From the NCBI GenBank assembly GCA_964035575.1, contig OZ037885.1:62001-126000 (forward strand): a stretch of DNA of 64,000 nt, read 5' to 3'. Every line of letters starts with the position of its first letter. Within the stretch, counting starts at the first letter, position 1. Shown piece after piece: positions 20,481 through 31,039 of the stretch. A program made the position numbers and the translations under genes. The notes below the pieces were generated by a model that was not told the DNA's origin, ran no database searches, and saw nothing but the letters and a program-made list of their open reading frames with translations. Source of the stretch: Rhynchopus sp. YZ270_cl-10. Its lineage: Eukaryota; Euglenozoa; Diplonemea; Diplonemida; Diplonemidae.

Positions 20481-21210
20481 TAGCACAGAATGGTCGTGCA
20501 AAAAAGCACAAAAATACGTTGTTTCATGTTTCCTTCCTTCAAAACTTCACACACAACGCTTTTGGTTTTTAGGAGACACACAAGGTGCCAGGTTCTCTGA
20601 TGTGCGAACCACCTTGCACCTCTTTGTCATATTGTTTCCCTTGCAATACATGGGGAAACCATTCGTTGCAAAGTAGGGAAAGCTTTTTGATAAAAATAAG
20701 CGAACACAAAAACCAGCGCGTGAGGAAAAAAGTGTTTACGATACGAATAAAATCTGTTCGATACAAGAAACGCATTCCTTTATCTTGTTCAGTGAAAATA
20801 GTTCAAAAAAGTACACAACAAGACTGTCAGTCTTTGTCGGTGACAGTGTAACTCAGGTGGGACGCCACCTGACAAAGTTCTGCTGATCATCAACAGAACA
20901 TATTTTTTTGAAAACGCCTTTCCTCTTCCCTTCCAATCCCCCCGCAAGTTATGACACAAAGTTGCATTCACATCTCAACATACGCGCTCTGTTGTTCTAA
21001 ACGGGGGTAAAAAATCGCTGAACAGGATAATCGGGCAGATACTGAAAAGTTGGAACGCTTCCCCACCACAGAGTACACTGAAATACAAGGGTTGGGTTTG
21101 AATAGGGTGGGGATCGTACTTTGATCTTTTGTGGGAAAATGAAAACATCAAAAAAGATTGTTGTTTGGGCAAGGTAATGAGCAGATAGCTTCTCGAAAGA
21201 TGCACGTGTC
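20481..21210. repeat. Array spacer 4 (second part)
   Basis: Second TA copy, then GCACAGAATGG, ORF block 2 at 20585-20851 and the 3' flank of copy 4. Confidence 0.85.
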
Positions 21211-22207
21211 TCACATGCACACACATTGGCACTTGGTACGACTGTTGTTCACATATTCTGACACAACACTGCTCGATCCGGTGACGTTGATGCTGCTTGC
21301 ACGTATTTTGCATCCTTTTAGGAAGGCATCCTCAATCCGTGTCACACTCGACCACCCAGACAGATTAAGCGTCGACAATGAGGAGCAGTCGGCGAGAAAA
21401 TATTTCCCAACATGTGTCACATTGCTCCACCCAGAAATGTCGAGTGTGGTCAATGAGCAGCAGTTGTGGAGAAAGGAGTTGCCAATCCGCGTCACACTCG
21501 ACCACCCAGATAAGTCAAGTGAGGTCAACATGCAGCACTGGCGGAGGAAACCATATTCTATCTCCGTCACCTTATTCCACCCAGAAATGTCAAGTCTGCG
21601 CATTCTGCTGTTCTCCAGGAACTCTTTCCCGATACGCGTCACATTGTTCCACCCAGACAAGTTGAGTCTCACTCCCGGCCAACCGCTCCATCTGCCGCAG
21701 TAGTAGAGGAAGCGGTTGCCAATGTGTGTCACATTGCTCCACCCAGAAATGTCGATTGTGGTCAACTCCTCGCAGTTGGAGAGGAAGTCTGCGCCTACTT
21801 TAGTCACAGCAGATACACCACTGAGATCAAGTTCTCTGAACGTGCCACCTGACAAGAATGCATTGGGTATCACTGTAACAACTTCCGCCTGCAGAAACAA
21901 ATGAACCAGCTTGACCCACTAAGCTCTCTGCCGTCAGCCTTGTCTCCCAACCCAAGTCACGAAGAGCTGCAATGGCGTGCTCCTTCTGCGACATCGTCTT
22001 CTTCGTCAGCACAACTGTGTCCCCAGCACTCAGCTGCGTCGTGTAGTCTCCTTCTGCCATGACCTTCCCTCCGAAGCGCATGTCAAAGCCGTCTTCGCAC
22101 AACGCTGCTGCAGCCGCCGCCTTCCGCCGTATGTCCGTAATTGTGTCATCCACACCCACCTCGACTGTGTACTTCTCTCCGTCTAAGCACTCGATGCATA
22201 TTTCCAT
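21211..22207 (-). pseudogene. LRR array gene copy 4, frameshifted
   Basis: Closest to copy 1 in its repeats (7 LRRs; the WSGWPG loop after the second repeat is shared). Starts at ATG 22207 and ends CQCVCM at 21211. An 11-base deletion at about 21914 (AACCAGCTTGACCCACTAAG where others have CTTGGGATCTGTCAGACCC) shifts the frame within the linker near residue 100. The rest of the repeat frame is intact, so the lesion looks recent. Alpha flank upstream. Confidence 0.85.
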
Positions 22208-23471
22208 GGTTTTGTGTCTCTCTGTTTTGTTGCGGGTGTTTTCAATTGGGGTCAGAGTAAGAGGCAACAAACAGTTACAAGGGGAGAGGTCTTTTCTTTT
22301 TGAATGGATGCGATCAACAAATTAGTGGAGCACACGCTAGGGGGCATTTCATTGTCATGACTTTTCAGTTTCTCTATCCTCTGCGATATGACGCGCAAAC
22401 ACGCCGTTTACAATTTGATTCGCAGACCGATACTGACTTCACGAAAGTTGCTGTGCCAAAAACACCTTTCCTCTGCGAGGCGGGGTCCCACAGCGACAAC
22501 GTCTATCACTCATGCGCCTATGAGTCGCTCAATGGCGGCATGGCTTTTCTCATGACTAAAGGAATCCAACCTGCACATTTCTTGCACAACACAAAAAATA
22601 TTCACACAAACAAAGAAAGGGAAATGATGTTGTTTTGTTTCCACTTTGGAAACAAAGAACGAAATCTTGAACGATGAATGGGCACAAACATCAAGTTGTA
22701 CAGGGGGTACTGAGCAGGCTTATGTCTTAGCACAGAATGGTCGTGCAAAAAAGCACAAAAATACGTTGTTTCATGTTTCCTTCCTTCAAAACTTCACACA
22801 CAAAGCTTTTGGTTCTTAGGAGACACAAGGTGCCAGGTTCTCTGATGTGCGAACCACCCTGCACCTCTTTGTCATATTGTTTCCCTTGCAATACATGGGG
22901 AAACCATTCGTTGCAAAGTAGGGAAAGCTATTTGATAAAAATTAGCGAACACAAAAACCAGTGCGTGGGGGAAAAAGTGTTTACGATACGAATAAAATCT
23001 GTTCGATACAAGAAACGCATCCCCTTTATCTTGTTCAGTGAAAATAGTTCAAAAAAGTACACAACAAGACTGTCAGTGTTTGTAGGTGACAGTGCAACTC
23101 AGGTGGGACGCCACCTGACAAAATTCTCGTGATCATCAACAGAACATTTTTTTTTAGAAAACGCCTTTCCTCCTCCCTTCCAATCCCCCCTGCAAGGAAT
23201 GACACAAAGTTGCATTCAAATCTCAACAGACGCACTCTGTTGTTCTAAACGGGGGTAAAAACCTAGACAGGATGTCGAAAACAAAACAGGATAATCGGGC
23301 AGATACTGAAAAGGTTGGAAGGCTTCCCCACAGATTCCACTGAAATACAAGGGTTGGGTTTGAATAGGGTGGGGATCGTACTTTGATCTTTTGTGGGAAA
23401 ATAAAAACCTCAAAAAGATTGTTGTTTGAACAGGGTAATGAGCAGATAGCTTCTCGAAAGATGCACGTGTC
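22208..23471. repeat. Array spacer 5
   Basis: Alpha flank, ORF block 1 (core in 22300-22677), block 2 in a longer frame (22737-23132, ending FILFSENSSKK then SVFVGDSATQVGRHLTKF) and the 3' flank of copy 5. Uninterrupted. Confidence 0.85.
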
Positions 23472-24572
23472 TCACATGCACACACATTGGCACTTGGTAC
23501 GACTGTTGTTCACATATTCTGACACAACACTGCTCGATCCGGTGACGTTGATGCTGCTTGTGGGTATTTTGCATCCTTTTAGGAAGGCATCCTCAATCCG
23601 TGTCACACTCGACCACCCAGACAAGTTAAGAGTCGACAATGAGGAGCAGTCGGCGAGAAAATCTTGCTCAACACGTGTCACATTGTTCCACCCAGAAATG
23701 TCGAGTGTGGTCAACGACTCGCAGTTGCAGAGGAAGTATCTTTCAATCACCGTAACTTTGTTCCACCCAGAAATGTCAACTCTAATCAACCTTGTGCAGA
23801 GGTGGAGAAAGCAGCCGCCAATCCGCGTCACATTGCACCACCCTGACAAGTCTAGCGAGGTCAACCTGTAGCATCTGCAGAGAAAAGAGTTTCCTATCTC
23901 CGTCACCTTATTCCACCCAGAAATGTCAAGTGTGCGCACTTTGCTGCCCTTCAGGAAGTTGTACCCGATACGGGTCACATTAGATATGTCGAGTCTCACT
24001 GCCCTAAAGCAGTGAATTCCGCCGCAGTCCTGGAGAAAGCCGTTGCCAATGTGTGTCACATTGCTCCACCCAGAAATGTCGATTGTGGCCAACGACGCGC
24101 AGTAGGAGAGGAAGTTTGCGCCTACTTTAGTCACAGCTGACACACCACTGAGATCAAGTTCTCTGAACGTGCCACGTGACAAGAATTCATTGGGTATCAC
24201 TGTAACAACTTCCGCCTGCAGAAACAAATGAACCAGCTTGGGATCTCTCAGACTCACTAAGCTCTCTGCCGTCAGCCTTGTCTCCCAACCCAAGTCACGA
24301 AGAGCTGCAATGGCGTGCTCCTTCTGCGACATCGTCTTCTTCGTCAGCACAACTGTGTCCCAGTTGGGACACAGTTGTGCTGTGTCCCCAGCACTCAGCT
24401 GCGTCGTGTAGTCTCCTTCTGCCATGACCTTCCCTCCGAAGTGCATGTCAAAGCCGTCTTCGCACAACGCTGCTGCAGCCGCCGCCTTCCGCCGTATGTC
24501 CGTAATTGTGTCATCCACACCCACCTCGACTGTGTACTTCTCTCCGTCTAAGCACTCGATGCATATTTCCAT
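23472..24572 (-). CDS. LRR array gene copy 5 (8 LRRs, internal hairpin insertion, CaaX end)
   Basis: 366 aa from ATG 24572; ends CQCVCM. Two oddities. In the ubiquitin-like domain, SAGDT is followed by an extra nine residues (AQLCPNWDT) before VVLTKK. They come from a 27-base insertion that makes a perfect 17-bp inverted repeat (24345-24361 and 24366-24382), the mark of a template-switch event. The third LRR is also short (VRLDISNVTRIGYNFL, lacking the GWN tripeptide). The frame is kept in both cases. Beta flank upstream (TTTCATGTGGTGGCAAGGAA), unlike its array neighbours. Confidence 0.85.
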   Translation of the reverse strand: MEICIECLDGEKYTVEVGVDDTITDIRRKAAAAAALCEDGFDMHFGGKVMAEGDYTTQLSAGDTAQLCPNWDTVVLTKKTMSQKEHAIAALRDLGWETRLTAESLVSLRDPKLVHLFLQAEVVTVIPNEFLSRGTFRELDLSGVSAVTKVGANFLSYCASLATIDISGWSNVTHIGNGFLQDCGGIHCFRAVRLDISNVTRIGYNFLKGSKVRTLDISGWNKVTEIGNSFLCRCYRLTSLDLSGWCNVTRIGGCFLHLCTRLIRVDISGWNKVTVIERYFLCNCESLTTLDISGWNNVTRVEQDFLADCSSLSTLNLSGWSSVTRIEDAFLKGCKIPTSSINVTGSSSVVSEYVNNSRTKCQCVCM

Positions 24573-24781
24573 GGTTTTGTGTCTCTCTGTTTTTGTTTCA
24601 TGTGGTGGCAAGGAACATAACCCATACAAAACAGAAGGGGTGTAGTGTCGTGTGCGTTTCTTTAATATTCTTTTCTTTTCTTTTCACGATTTTTGTATTG
24701 CTTCAAAGCTATGGGGTAAACAGATGGGGAAAGAAACATTCTTTTTTTTTTTTTTTTTTTTTTTTTTGAAAACTTGGTTGT
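24573..24781. repeat. Beta-type upstream flank and start of a split type I repeat
   Basis: Matches 5440-5600 and 42744-42860: CATACAAAACAGAAGGGGTG, then CTTTTCTTTTCACGATTTTTG. A 24-base T-run is followed by GAAAACTTGGTTGTATT, the beginning of a type I A-tailed repeat (minus orientation) that is split by the element at 24782. Confidence 0.75.
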
Positions 24782-24824
24782 ATTCACGGTGGCCCATTCC
24801 TACCCTTAGGGTAGGGTCCGCGCG

Positions 24825-24935
24825 GGGTACCCCATGGGGTACCCCCCAGACTACCCCCCAAATCTGAGGGGTACCCCATGGGGTACCCCCCAGACTACCC
24901 CCGGGGGTACCCCATGGGGTACCCCGCGCGGACCC
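24825..24935. repeat. GGGGTACCCC palindrome cluster
   Basis: Repeated GGGGTACCCCATGGGGTACC blocks, each self-complementary, interspersed with CCCCAGACTACC and a GCGCGGACCCT motif. Confidence 0.9.
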
Positions 24936-24950
24936 TGACTGGCACTGGGG

Positions 24951-25092
24951 GTACACAGGTACACAGGTACACAGGTACACAGGTACACAGGTACACAGGT
25001 ACACAGGTACACAGGTACACAGGTACACAGGTACACAGGTACACAGGTACACAGGTACACAGGTACACAGGTACACAGGTACACAGGTACAG
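24951..25092. repeat. (GTACACAG)n octamer satellite
   Basis: About 17 perfect GTACACAG units. Apparent long ORFs across it (VPVYLCTC series, VHRYTGTQ series) are artefacts. Confidence 0.95.
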
Positions 25093-25138
25093 CCAGAGTG
25101 CCAGAGTCAAGGGTCCGCGCGGGGTCCGCCCCCCGATG

Positions 25139-26640
25139 ACATAACGAAGTATCGCTTGAAAATACCGTTCAATATATGTTTGTGTGCATGAAGAAGGACA
25201 CACAAGGTATATCAAACGATAAATCAATCAGATAAACGTTACATCATCGGAAAATTGTTGGCACCGCCCCCCTGTCTTCGTATTTATTACCCCGTCGACA
25301 GGCCAAACAGCGTTGGGCTCAGAAGAAGCAGTGCAAGACAGTCACTGGGGATCAACATGAGAACCAACTCCCAACAACACAGGCTACCGAAGTAGCAGGT
25401 GGGGTGTTGCGGGTGTTTGGGGTGAGAAAATCGATTTTGGTAAGTTGCAGCAGAACATTCTTAAGTTCGCACTAGTCGAGAGAGGCTTACCCGCTGCAGT
25501 GAAGCAGTGCACCCATTTAAGGATGGAGAAGCGTGACACGCACATACAAGTATGTACGTTACTTCAACAAAGGCTGAATTCTGGTAATTCTAAGGGATGT
25601 GAATTCAGCCACCACGCAGGTAGTGTTTTAAGGTTCCTCGCTTTGTGCTGCACAGCGGACTCATGACACAAAGGAGTTGCCCCCGCTCTCTTTCGCGCAA
25701 ACTTAAGAAAATTCTGAAGTAACTACAACCTGGCGTGCGGGTACAGATGCATTGCTTTGTTCTTTCCTCAAAGTCATTTCTGATCTCTCGGGTCTGTACT
25801 ACCGTCAGTGTTTAGATAAGCATCCACTTGACTCGTTCTAACAACCGTTGAAATCTAGAACAAAACAATACACTGCCCCTTCTCACACCAAGCCGCCATG
25901 CTTCAAGAGCATGCCCTGGGCAAAAATTACTGTGACAAAAATTGGTTTTCTGGGGGAACGCGATATTTTCTTGTGCCTACTGTAGTCCTCCGCAAGAGCA
26001 GAGGACAGACTTTCCGGATCCCGAAGTCGAATTTTTTGCACTAGCTATGCTCCCTGGGTTAATGGCTATAGCAGTGACTGACTAAGAGTTTCATAATAAT
26101 TGGGGCGGTCTATGGGGTGGGTTAATGGAAAAATTGGTTTAAAAACCCAACTTTTGCGGTCCCCACCCGGTTTGCAATAATTGCACCAGCTCTTCCATCG
26201 GCACTGTTTCGCTGTCACGATGAAGGGTCGTCGGTTCGGGTACCTGTTGAGAGAAATTGAGTGCAAAAGTAGAGACTACAACAAGAAAAATCAAACAAAC
26301 AAACAAGAAGCCGCTCCGTACCTCTTCCATGCAAAAAAGAAAGTAAAAGACTGCCCTTCCTCAGTCCGGAAGTAGCACCTCATCCGGTTCCCTGACGTAA
26401 AAGAGTTGTAGAGGTTACGAGATGCCATGATAAAAAAGTAAAAGTGACAATTTTGACAATAAAAATATGCTTCGATTTACATCCGAGCGGGACAAAGGCG
26501 AAAAGGGGAGCGGGGGGGTGTAAAAACCGGGGCTTAAAAACATACCTTGCAGCACTCGCTCGGCCTACTCTCCAGGTACGAGAACATCACTGCAGGAACA
26601 ATCCCACTGATACTCATACCTGCATTCTATTTGTTGCCAC
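25139..26640 (+). repeat. Repeat R body, copy 2
   Basis: Aligns with 5817-6947 plus 7571-7690 without the retrocopy found there. This copy therefore shows the empty site: GTGACAATTTTGACAATAAA in place of the A-run junctions. Confidence 0.75.
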
Positions 26641-27339
26641 ATGGTAAAAATGACCAAAACTTCGACCAATTTTTTTTTTCTTCACAATTTGCTCATTGAG
26701 GCTTTGGATTTTTTGGGCCATTTATGACCTACCACGCCCGATTTTGGGCGAGAAGAAAAAAAAATTTGGGTCAAAAATCGACGCGTCTTTGGTAAAATCA
26801 CGACTTTTCGGGCGCGAAACCACGTTTTAGACCCCCACAGATGCTCAAAAGTGCCAAATTTTGCTTTTAATGGCCTCAAAGGATCACGGGAGCACCCCTC
26901 GTAATTACGAGGGCTCCCCACGCCGTGACGTCGTCATTGCGCGCGTAATTTCCCACGTATGCGGGCGTGGTTGGTCATAAAATGGCCCAAAAACCCCAAA
27001 CAAAACCTCAGATTGACCAAATCCAGGAAAAATTGTCAAGTCGAAATTTCAGCCAAAATACGGTCATTTTGGTTATACCCCGCGGTGTATGCAGTAGCTA
27101 GAACACGTACACAGCTAAGTTCCTAAGCGATTTCCTTCACATTTTTCATGAAAAATTGGTCAAAAATCGACTTGTCTTTGGTAAAAAAACCACGAAAAAT
27201 CGGCTGCGCAAAACCACGTTTTAGACCCCCACAGATGCTCAAAAGTGCCAATTTTTGCTTTTAATGGCCTCAAATCGTCGAAATTAGGCCTATATAGGGC
27301 AAAAAAAAATTTTTGAGAGTCCCTTTCCCTGGGAGGCAA

Positions 27340-27620
27340 TAGCCACCGGGTGTGCAGGGGGTACCCCGGGGGGTACCCCCCAGGGTCCGCGGGGGTACCC
27401 CATGGGGTACCCCCGCGGACCCTGGGGGGTACCCCTCGGGGTACCCCAAACCCCCCAAAGGGTACCCCGCGCGGACCCTACCCAACCCTGTGGGGTACCC
27501 CCTGGGGTAGCCCACGCGAGGGGGTACCCCCCGCGGACCCTACCCTGTGTGGTACCCTACCCTGCGGGGTACCCCTTTTGGGGGTACCCCCGGGGGTACC
27601 CCCAAAAGGGTCCGCTGGGC
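27340..27620. repeat. Second GGTACC palindrome cluster
   Basis: GGGGTACCCC, CCGCGGACCC and GGGGTACCCCCGGGGGTACC blocks. Long proline/glycine/tyrosine frames (GVPHGVPPRT) are artefacts of the palindromes. Confidence 0.85.
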
Positions 27621-27628
27621 CACCGTGT

Positions 27629-27961
27629 TAGTGTGCTCCATATTGTTTTTTTTGAAACTGTTGTACTAGTTTAGACACCCGAGGATGAGCTCCACAAAAC
27701 AACACACTGTTTACTTTATTTGTCAAAAACTGCATTTTTCCCCCTCCAAATGTACACTCTCGGAAGGGATGGGCCCCCCTCCTCTCCAAAAACCTAAAAC
27801 TTTTGCACACGATGTATGTTCTTTTATTTCTTTTTGGTACACAAAAACACACTTTTTTTTTGTTTCGCTTTCTTCTGTTCTCCCCTCCCCCCACCTTCCT
27901 TTTTCTACACAGAAACGTTCGGTTGTTGCTCTCCTCCCCCTCCCCCCCCCCACGACTGTAA
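27629..27961. other. Downstream region of the 27962-28606 gene
   Basis: Contains a type I repeat on the minus strand (27650-27690: GAGCTCATCCTCGGGTGTCT then a short A tail) and pyrimidine-rich sequence. No gene. Confidence 0.5.
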
Positions 27962-28606
27962 CTACCACACGGTGAGGGCCCTGAGGTGGTGGTGACGTTG
28001 GCAGAACCGTGCCAACTTCTTCCGCACAGAGGTGCTGAGGAGAGGCAGCACGTGGCCAACGATCTTCTCGGGTGTCATCCCAAAGTCTTCGGGGAACGTA
28101 AAGAATACGTCTGGGAGCCACAGCTCGCGTGTCTCCAGGTCTGCGTTGACGGCGGATCCCCACGTCAGTTTCTGCGATGCAATTTCCTTCAACTGCTCCT
28201 CCAGCTGAAGAAAAAGAAAAGTTGAAAAAAAAAAATGAATCATGTCTTTGCTGGAAAAGAATGTAAATGGTTTAGTATGCAGTCCCAAACTGACCGCCAC
28301 CACCGCCTCACTGAAAAGCGTCGTTTTTTTTCTCTTTTCACAGAGAGTATTATCAGCCACACAACACTTAACAGACGACTTCATCAGAAAGTGTTGAGAA
28401 TGCACAGTGTCAGCAATCTGTCTCCTTTTTTTATTTTTTTTTTGGTGCGTTGCAGGCTCAAGGCATACCTCCAAAGAGTCGAGCACTATGTGTGCTGCTG
28501 CCTTGGGGACAGTGCGCTTTGACAGGGCGAAGAGACTCTCGAAGGTGGCAAAGGTGCGTGGCTTGGGCTCCACAGGGCCTTCGTCAGAGCTGCTGCTGTC
28601 GTCCAT
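27962..28606 (-). CDS. Small two-exon protein, function unknown
   Basis: Exon 1 28606-28469 (46 codons) and exon 2 28204-27962. The 264-base intron (28205-28468) has donor GTATGC and an acceptor CTTTTTCTTCAG, with TACTAAAC as a possible branch site at about 28271-28278. The intron is a multiple of three and has no in-frame stop, so unspliced RNA would still encode a longer 214-aa protein. The spliced product is 126 aa: acidic start MDDSSSSDEG, a junction DSLE/LEEQLKEIASQ that makes a continuous helix across the splice, and a C-terminus with TFPEDFGMTPEKIVGHVLPL. No family recognised. The sensible join and good splice signals support the model. Confidence 0.65.
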   Translation of the reverse strand: MDDSSSSDEGPVEPKPRTFATFESLFALSKRTVPKAAAHIVLDSLEVCLEPATHQKKNKKRRQIADTVHSQHFLMKSSVKCCVADNTLCEKRKKTTLFSEAVVAVSLGLHTKPFTFFSSKDMIHFFFSTFLFLQLEEQLKEIASQKLTWGSAVNADLETRELWLPDVFFTFPEDFGMTPEKIVGHVLPLLSTSVRKKLARFCQRHHHLRALTVW

Positions 28607-30230
28607 CAGGCTGAGTAGAAGGTGGGTAGATATGTGGACATAGGGGCATTGGGGCTGGGAGGAAATTCAGGTGTAATGGGGTGTGGGGAGACTTTAAACG
28701 TTGCTGTTGACGGGGTGATGACGCACTTTTTGCGCGCTTTCCCCTCTTCTTGGGTGCCAGCAACAAGATATGTGGAAAAAAAAAACTCCTGGTTGGGCTG
28801 TGAGCCGACCACGATCATAGTGGGGTGATGCGAGGCTTCGCGAAGAGTGGGCGACGGTGCTGGTTAGAGCCGAGGAACGCATCGCAACAGGGGTGTGTTT
28901 CCCTGCAGCAGCACCCCACATATATTGTCAAAAAGGGTGACTGTGGCATTGCTTTAACCATTCTTGCAGCTAGTGGCCTAAGTACCCCCAACACGTATAC
29001 TACTCACCATCGACAACTCTGTGGTGGTGGCGGATTTCTCGGGGACACAGCAGCAATTTTGTTGCTAATGAGTTACTACTACTGTAGTTCCTCTTTGCGG
29101 TAAGACGACGTTGGTCTAGTTTTGTGTGCGACCTGGGTGCCCACAACGGCGCAGAGGGCTGGCCCCTCTGAGGGGTGTGAAGGCCGACGTCCGAGAAAGG
29201 CTGCGGATGTCTATCGCTTGGAAGGGATCGACCGCTAACGCTTTGTTGAGGCGGATATGCTGAGGATGGGAAACTGCCACGTTGCCGCTTAGCTATGCAA
29301 CGTTTGTATATTTATCTTGGGGGGTTCCCTAAAAAGGAGTATTTTGGATAAAAAGGTTCAAAAAGCGCGTGGTTTCTGGGTCAAAAAAGAGGGGGAAAAT
29401 AGTGAGGGGAGTTGGGTCCAGTCATAGGGGGTATAGCATATTTTTTGGAAAATTCTTCAAAAAAACGACAATTTTTGCTGGGCACAATGCAAATTTCAGA
29501 AAAATCCCAATTTTCGACTGGTTGAGCAAATTATGGCCCACCCACCCCGATTGTGTGTCAAAAACAGACTTCAGAATGTTTCTAGAAAGTATTACCCTTA
29601 TCAGAGGGCGCAGTGTCCGACAAGGGTCACAGACAGAACGCGATTTAATTGGGGTCAAACGCCGAAGGAAAAGGAAGGATGCAGTATGGCGAGAGAATAA
29701 AAGTAGCGCACCGTGCGCCTTGGGCGCAAGCTTGCAACCCACACTTCGCGTGACATAGTTTGGCACTAAAAACGTGCAATTTTGAGCGCAATTTTTAGAA
29801 ATGTTGCGTACCGTGGCTTCGCCATGGGTGCCATGACCGCCGTTTCTTTTGTAAATGTATTGAGATTACTGATACTGCGTGTGCCCAGTGCAAATATCAA
29901 TGTAGTGTCGAACTCCGCAGTAGGATAACCGAGGAATTCTCACATTCTGCCGGAGGCCCCGAACGAGCTGGGTTGGGCTCGACCGAGCAATGACCGAGTT
30001 TCAGCGAAAACCACCAAAACCTATATTCCCCTGGGGTTTAGTTCTGCGACAGCTGAGATGTGTAAAAAAACACCACTATTCTGCCTCAGTACAAGTCCCA
30101 ACCTGCTTGTTCGTTTTTCTTTTCAGACGGTCACTCAATTTTTCGACTCGCTGCGTTCGCGGACAAACCATCAACCCCCCACGATTTCCCAAAAACCTGA
30201 CAGCTAGCATCAGGCCTGCGCGGAAAAATC
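28607..30230. other. Intergenic region with a copy of dispersed repeat S
   Basis: 29580-29880 is repeat S copy 1: CAAACGCCGAAGGAAAAGGA, GTAGCGCACCGTGCGCC, GACATAGTTTGGCA, GTTGCGTACCGTGGCTTCGC, GGGTGCCATGACCGCCG. The same blocks lie at 48330-48650 and, reversed, at 59935-60120. Small arginine-rich ORFs here are not convincing. Confidence 0.5.
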
Positions 30231-30482
30231 TCAAAAACGGGAGAGAAAAATAAAATAAAAAAAATCTCGGATTTTCAGCGAACAGAAGGATCCACCCTGC
30301 ACCGGGAGAGGAGAAAGGTATCGCTTCCGCCTCGTCGCAAAATCGATAGTGCGTTCGCACTGCTCACACTTGAACTGAACCCGTAAATGCCAGACGTCGT
30401 CCGTGTTCCACGTCACGTCGATAAAATCCTGCACCAATGTGTACGCACTGCCAATGCTGGACACCGTAGTGTTCTCCTGCAT
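30231..30482 (-). CDS. Possible exon with a CxxC motif (uncertain)
   Basis: A minus-strand frame starting MQENTTVSSIGSAYTLVQ and reaching VWHLRVQFKCEQCERTIDF reads like coding sequence. It then decays into a low-complexity FFYFIF tail, as expected when a frame runs into an intron. The W-x-L-x-V-x-F-x-C-x2-C pattern is loosely reminiscent of the DUF866/CZIB zinc-binding family. I found no continuing exon downstream. It could equally be a gene fragment. Confidence 0.25.
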   Translation of the reverse strand: MQENTTVSSIGSAYTLVQDFIDVTWNTDDVWHLRVQFKCEQCERTIDFATRRKRYLSPLPVQGGSFCSLKIRDFFYFIFLSRF

Positions 30483-30589
30483 GAGGTCTGATGCCGCATG
30501 ATGGCAAGGAATGGCGCTGCGAGCACTATAACATCTACATTGAAAATTCAGGTTCGGTATGACCTAGAGCTCCGAACTGCGCCGCAGGC

Positions 30590-31039
30590 CCCCAATTGCA
30601 GAGGGGGGTCTGGGGGGTTTGGGGGGCAAAGCCCCCCGGCGCTTTTTTTTTGGAGTCTCGGACCAGAAAAACCGAAAATTTGGGTTGAAATGGGCATGTT
30701 CCTAAGTAAAAACCACGAAATTTCGGGTGCGCGAAACCACGTTTTAGACCCCCACAGATGCTCAAAAGTGTCAAATTCTGGTTTTAATGGCCTCAAATCG
30801 TCGAAATTAGCCCTATATAGGCGGAAAAAAAAATTTGCGAGAGTCCCTTTCTATAAATGGGTCATACTATAGAAAGTGGAGGGTCCGTAGTCCGAGGGTC
30901 CGTAAACATTCGAAAACATACGAAAACATGCGTTTTTCCCAGTTTTGGCTGGCAAAAAACATTTTTTTCCCCTTTGTATCTCAGTTTTGGCAAAGGTAAA
31001 AAACACTTTTTGAACTTTTTTGCGATTTTTTAACATGTT
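30590..31039. repeat. M-repeat relic and AT-rich sequence downstream of the Sac gene
   Basis: 30735-30850 (CCACGTTTTAGACCCCCACA, TGGCCTCAAATCGTCGAAAT, GAGAGTCCCTTTC) also occurs at 20160-20270 inside the TA element and at 26815 and 27215 inside R copy 2. Marks an old insertion of that family. Confidence 0.6.

Larger units (their letters stand above)
24782..27628. mobile_element. Repeat R copy 2: ~2.85-kb composite element with CACGGTGGCCCA ends
   Basis: Left end CACGGTGGCCCA and right end its inverse TGGGCCACCGTG, flanked by TT, splitting a type I repeat (GGTTGTATT and TTAGTG). Inside, in order: GGTACC-palindrome cluster, (GTACACAG)n, R body 25139-26640, blocks of the M repeat (26815-26880 and 27215-27330) and a second GGTACC cluster. 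No transposase seen, so non-autonomous. Confidence 0.7.

Noticed and set aside
24684-25227. ORFs of VPVYLCTC and VHRYTGTQ type
   Set aside because: Frames through the GTACACAG satellite and GGTACC palindromes.
26139-26375. Small ORFs in repeat R on both strands
   Set aside because: Not conserved between the two R copies; indels break the frames freely.
28205-28468. Hammerhead ribozyme in the intron (CTGATGAAGTC and later GAAA)
   Set aside because: The core pieces occur but no stem II or stem III pairing can be formed around them.
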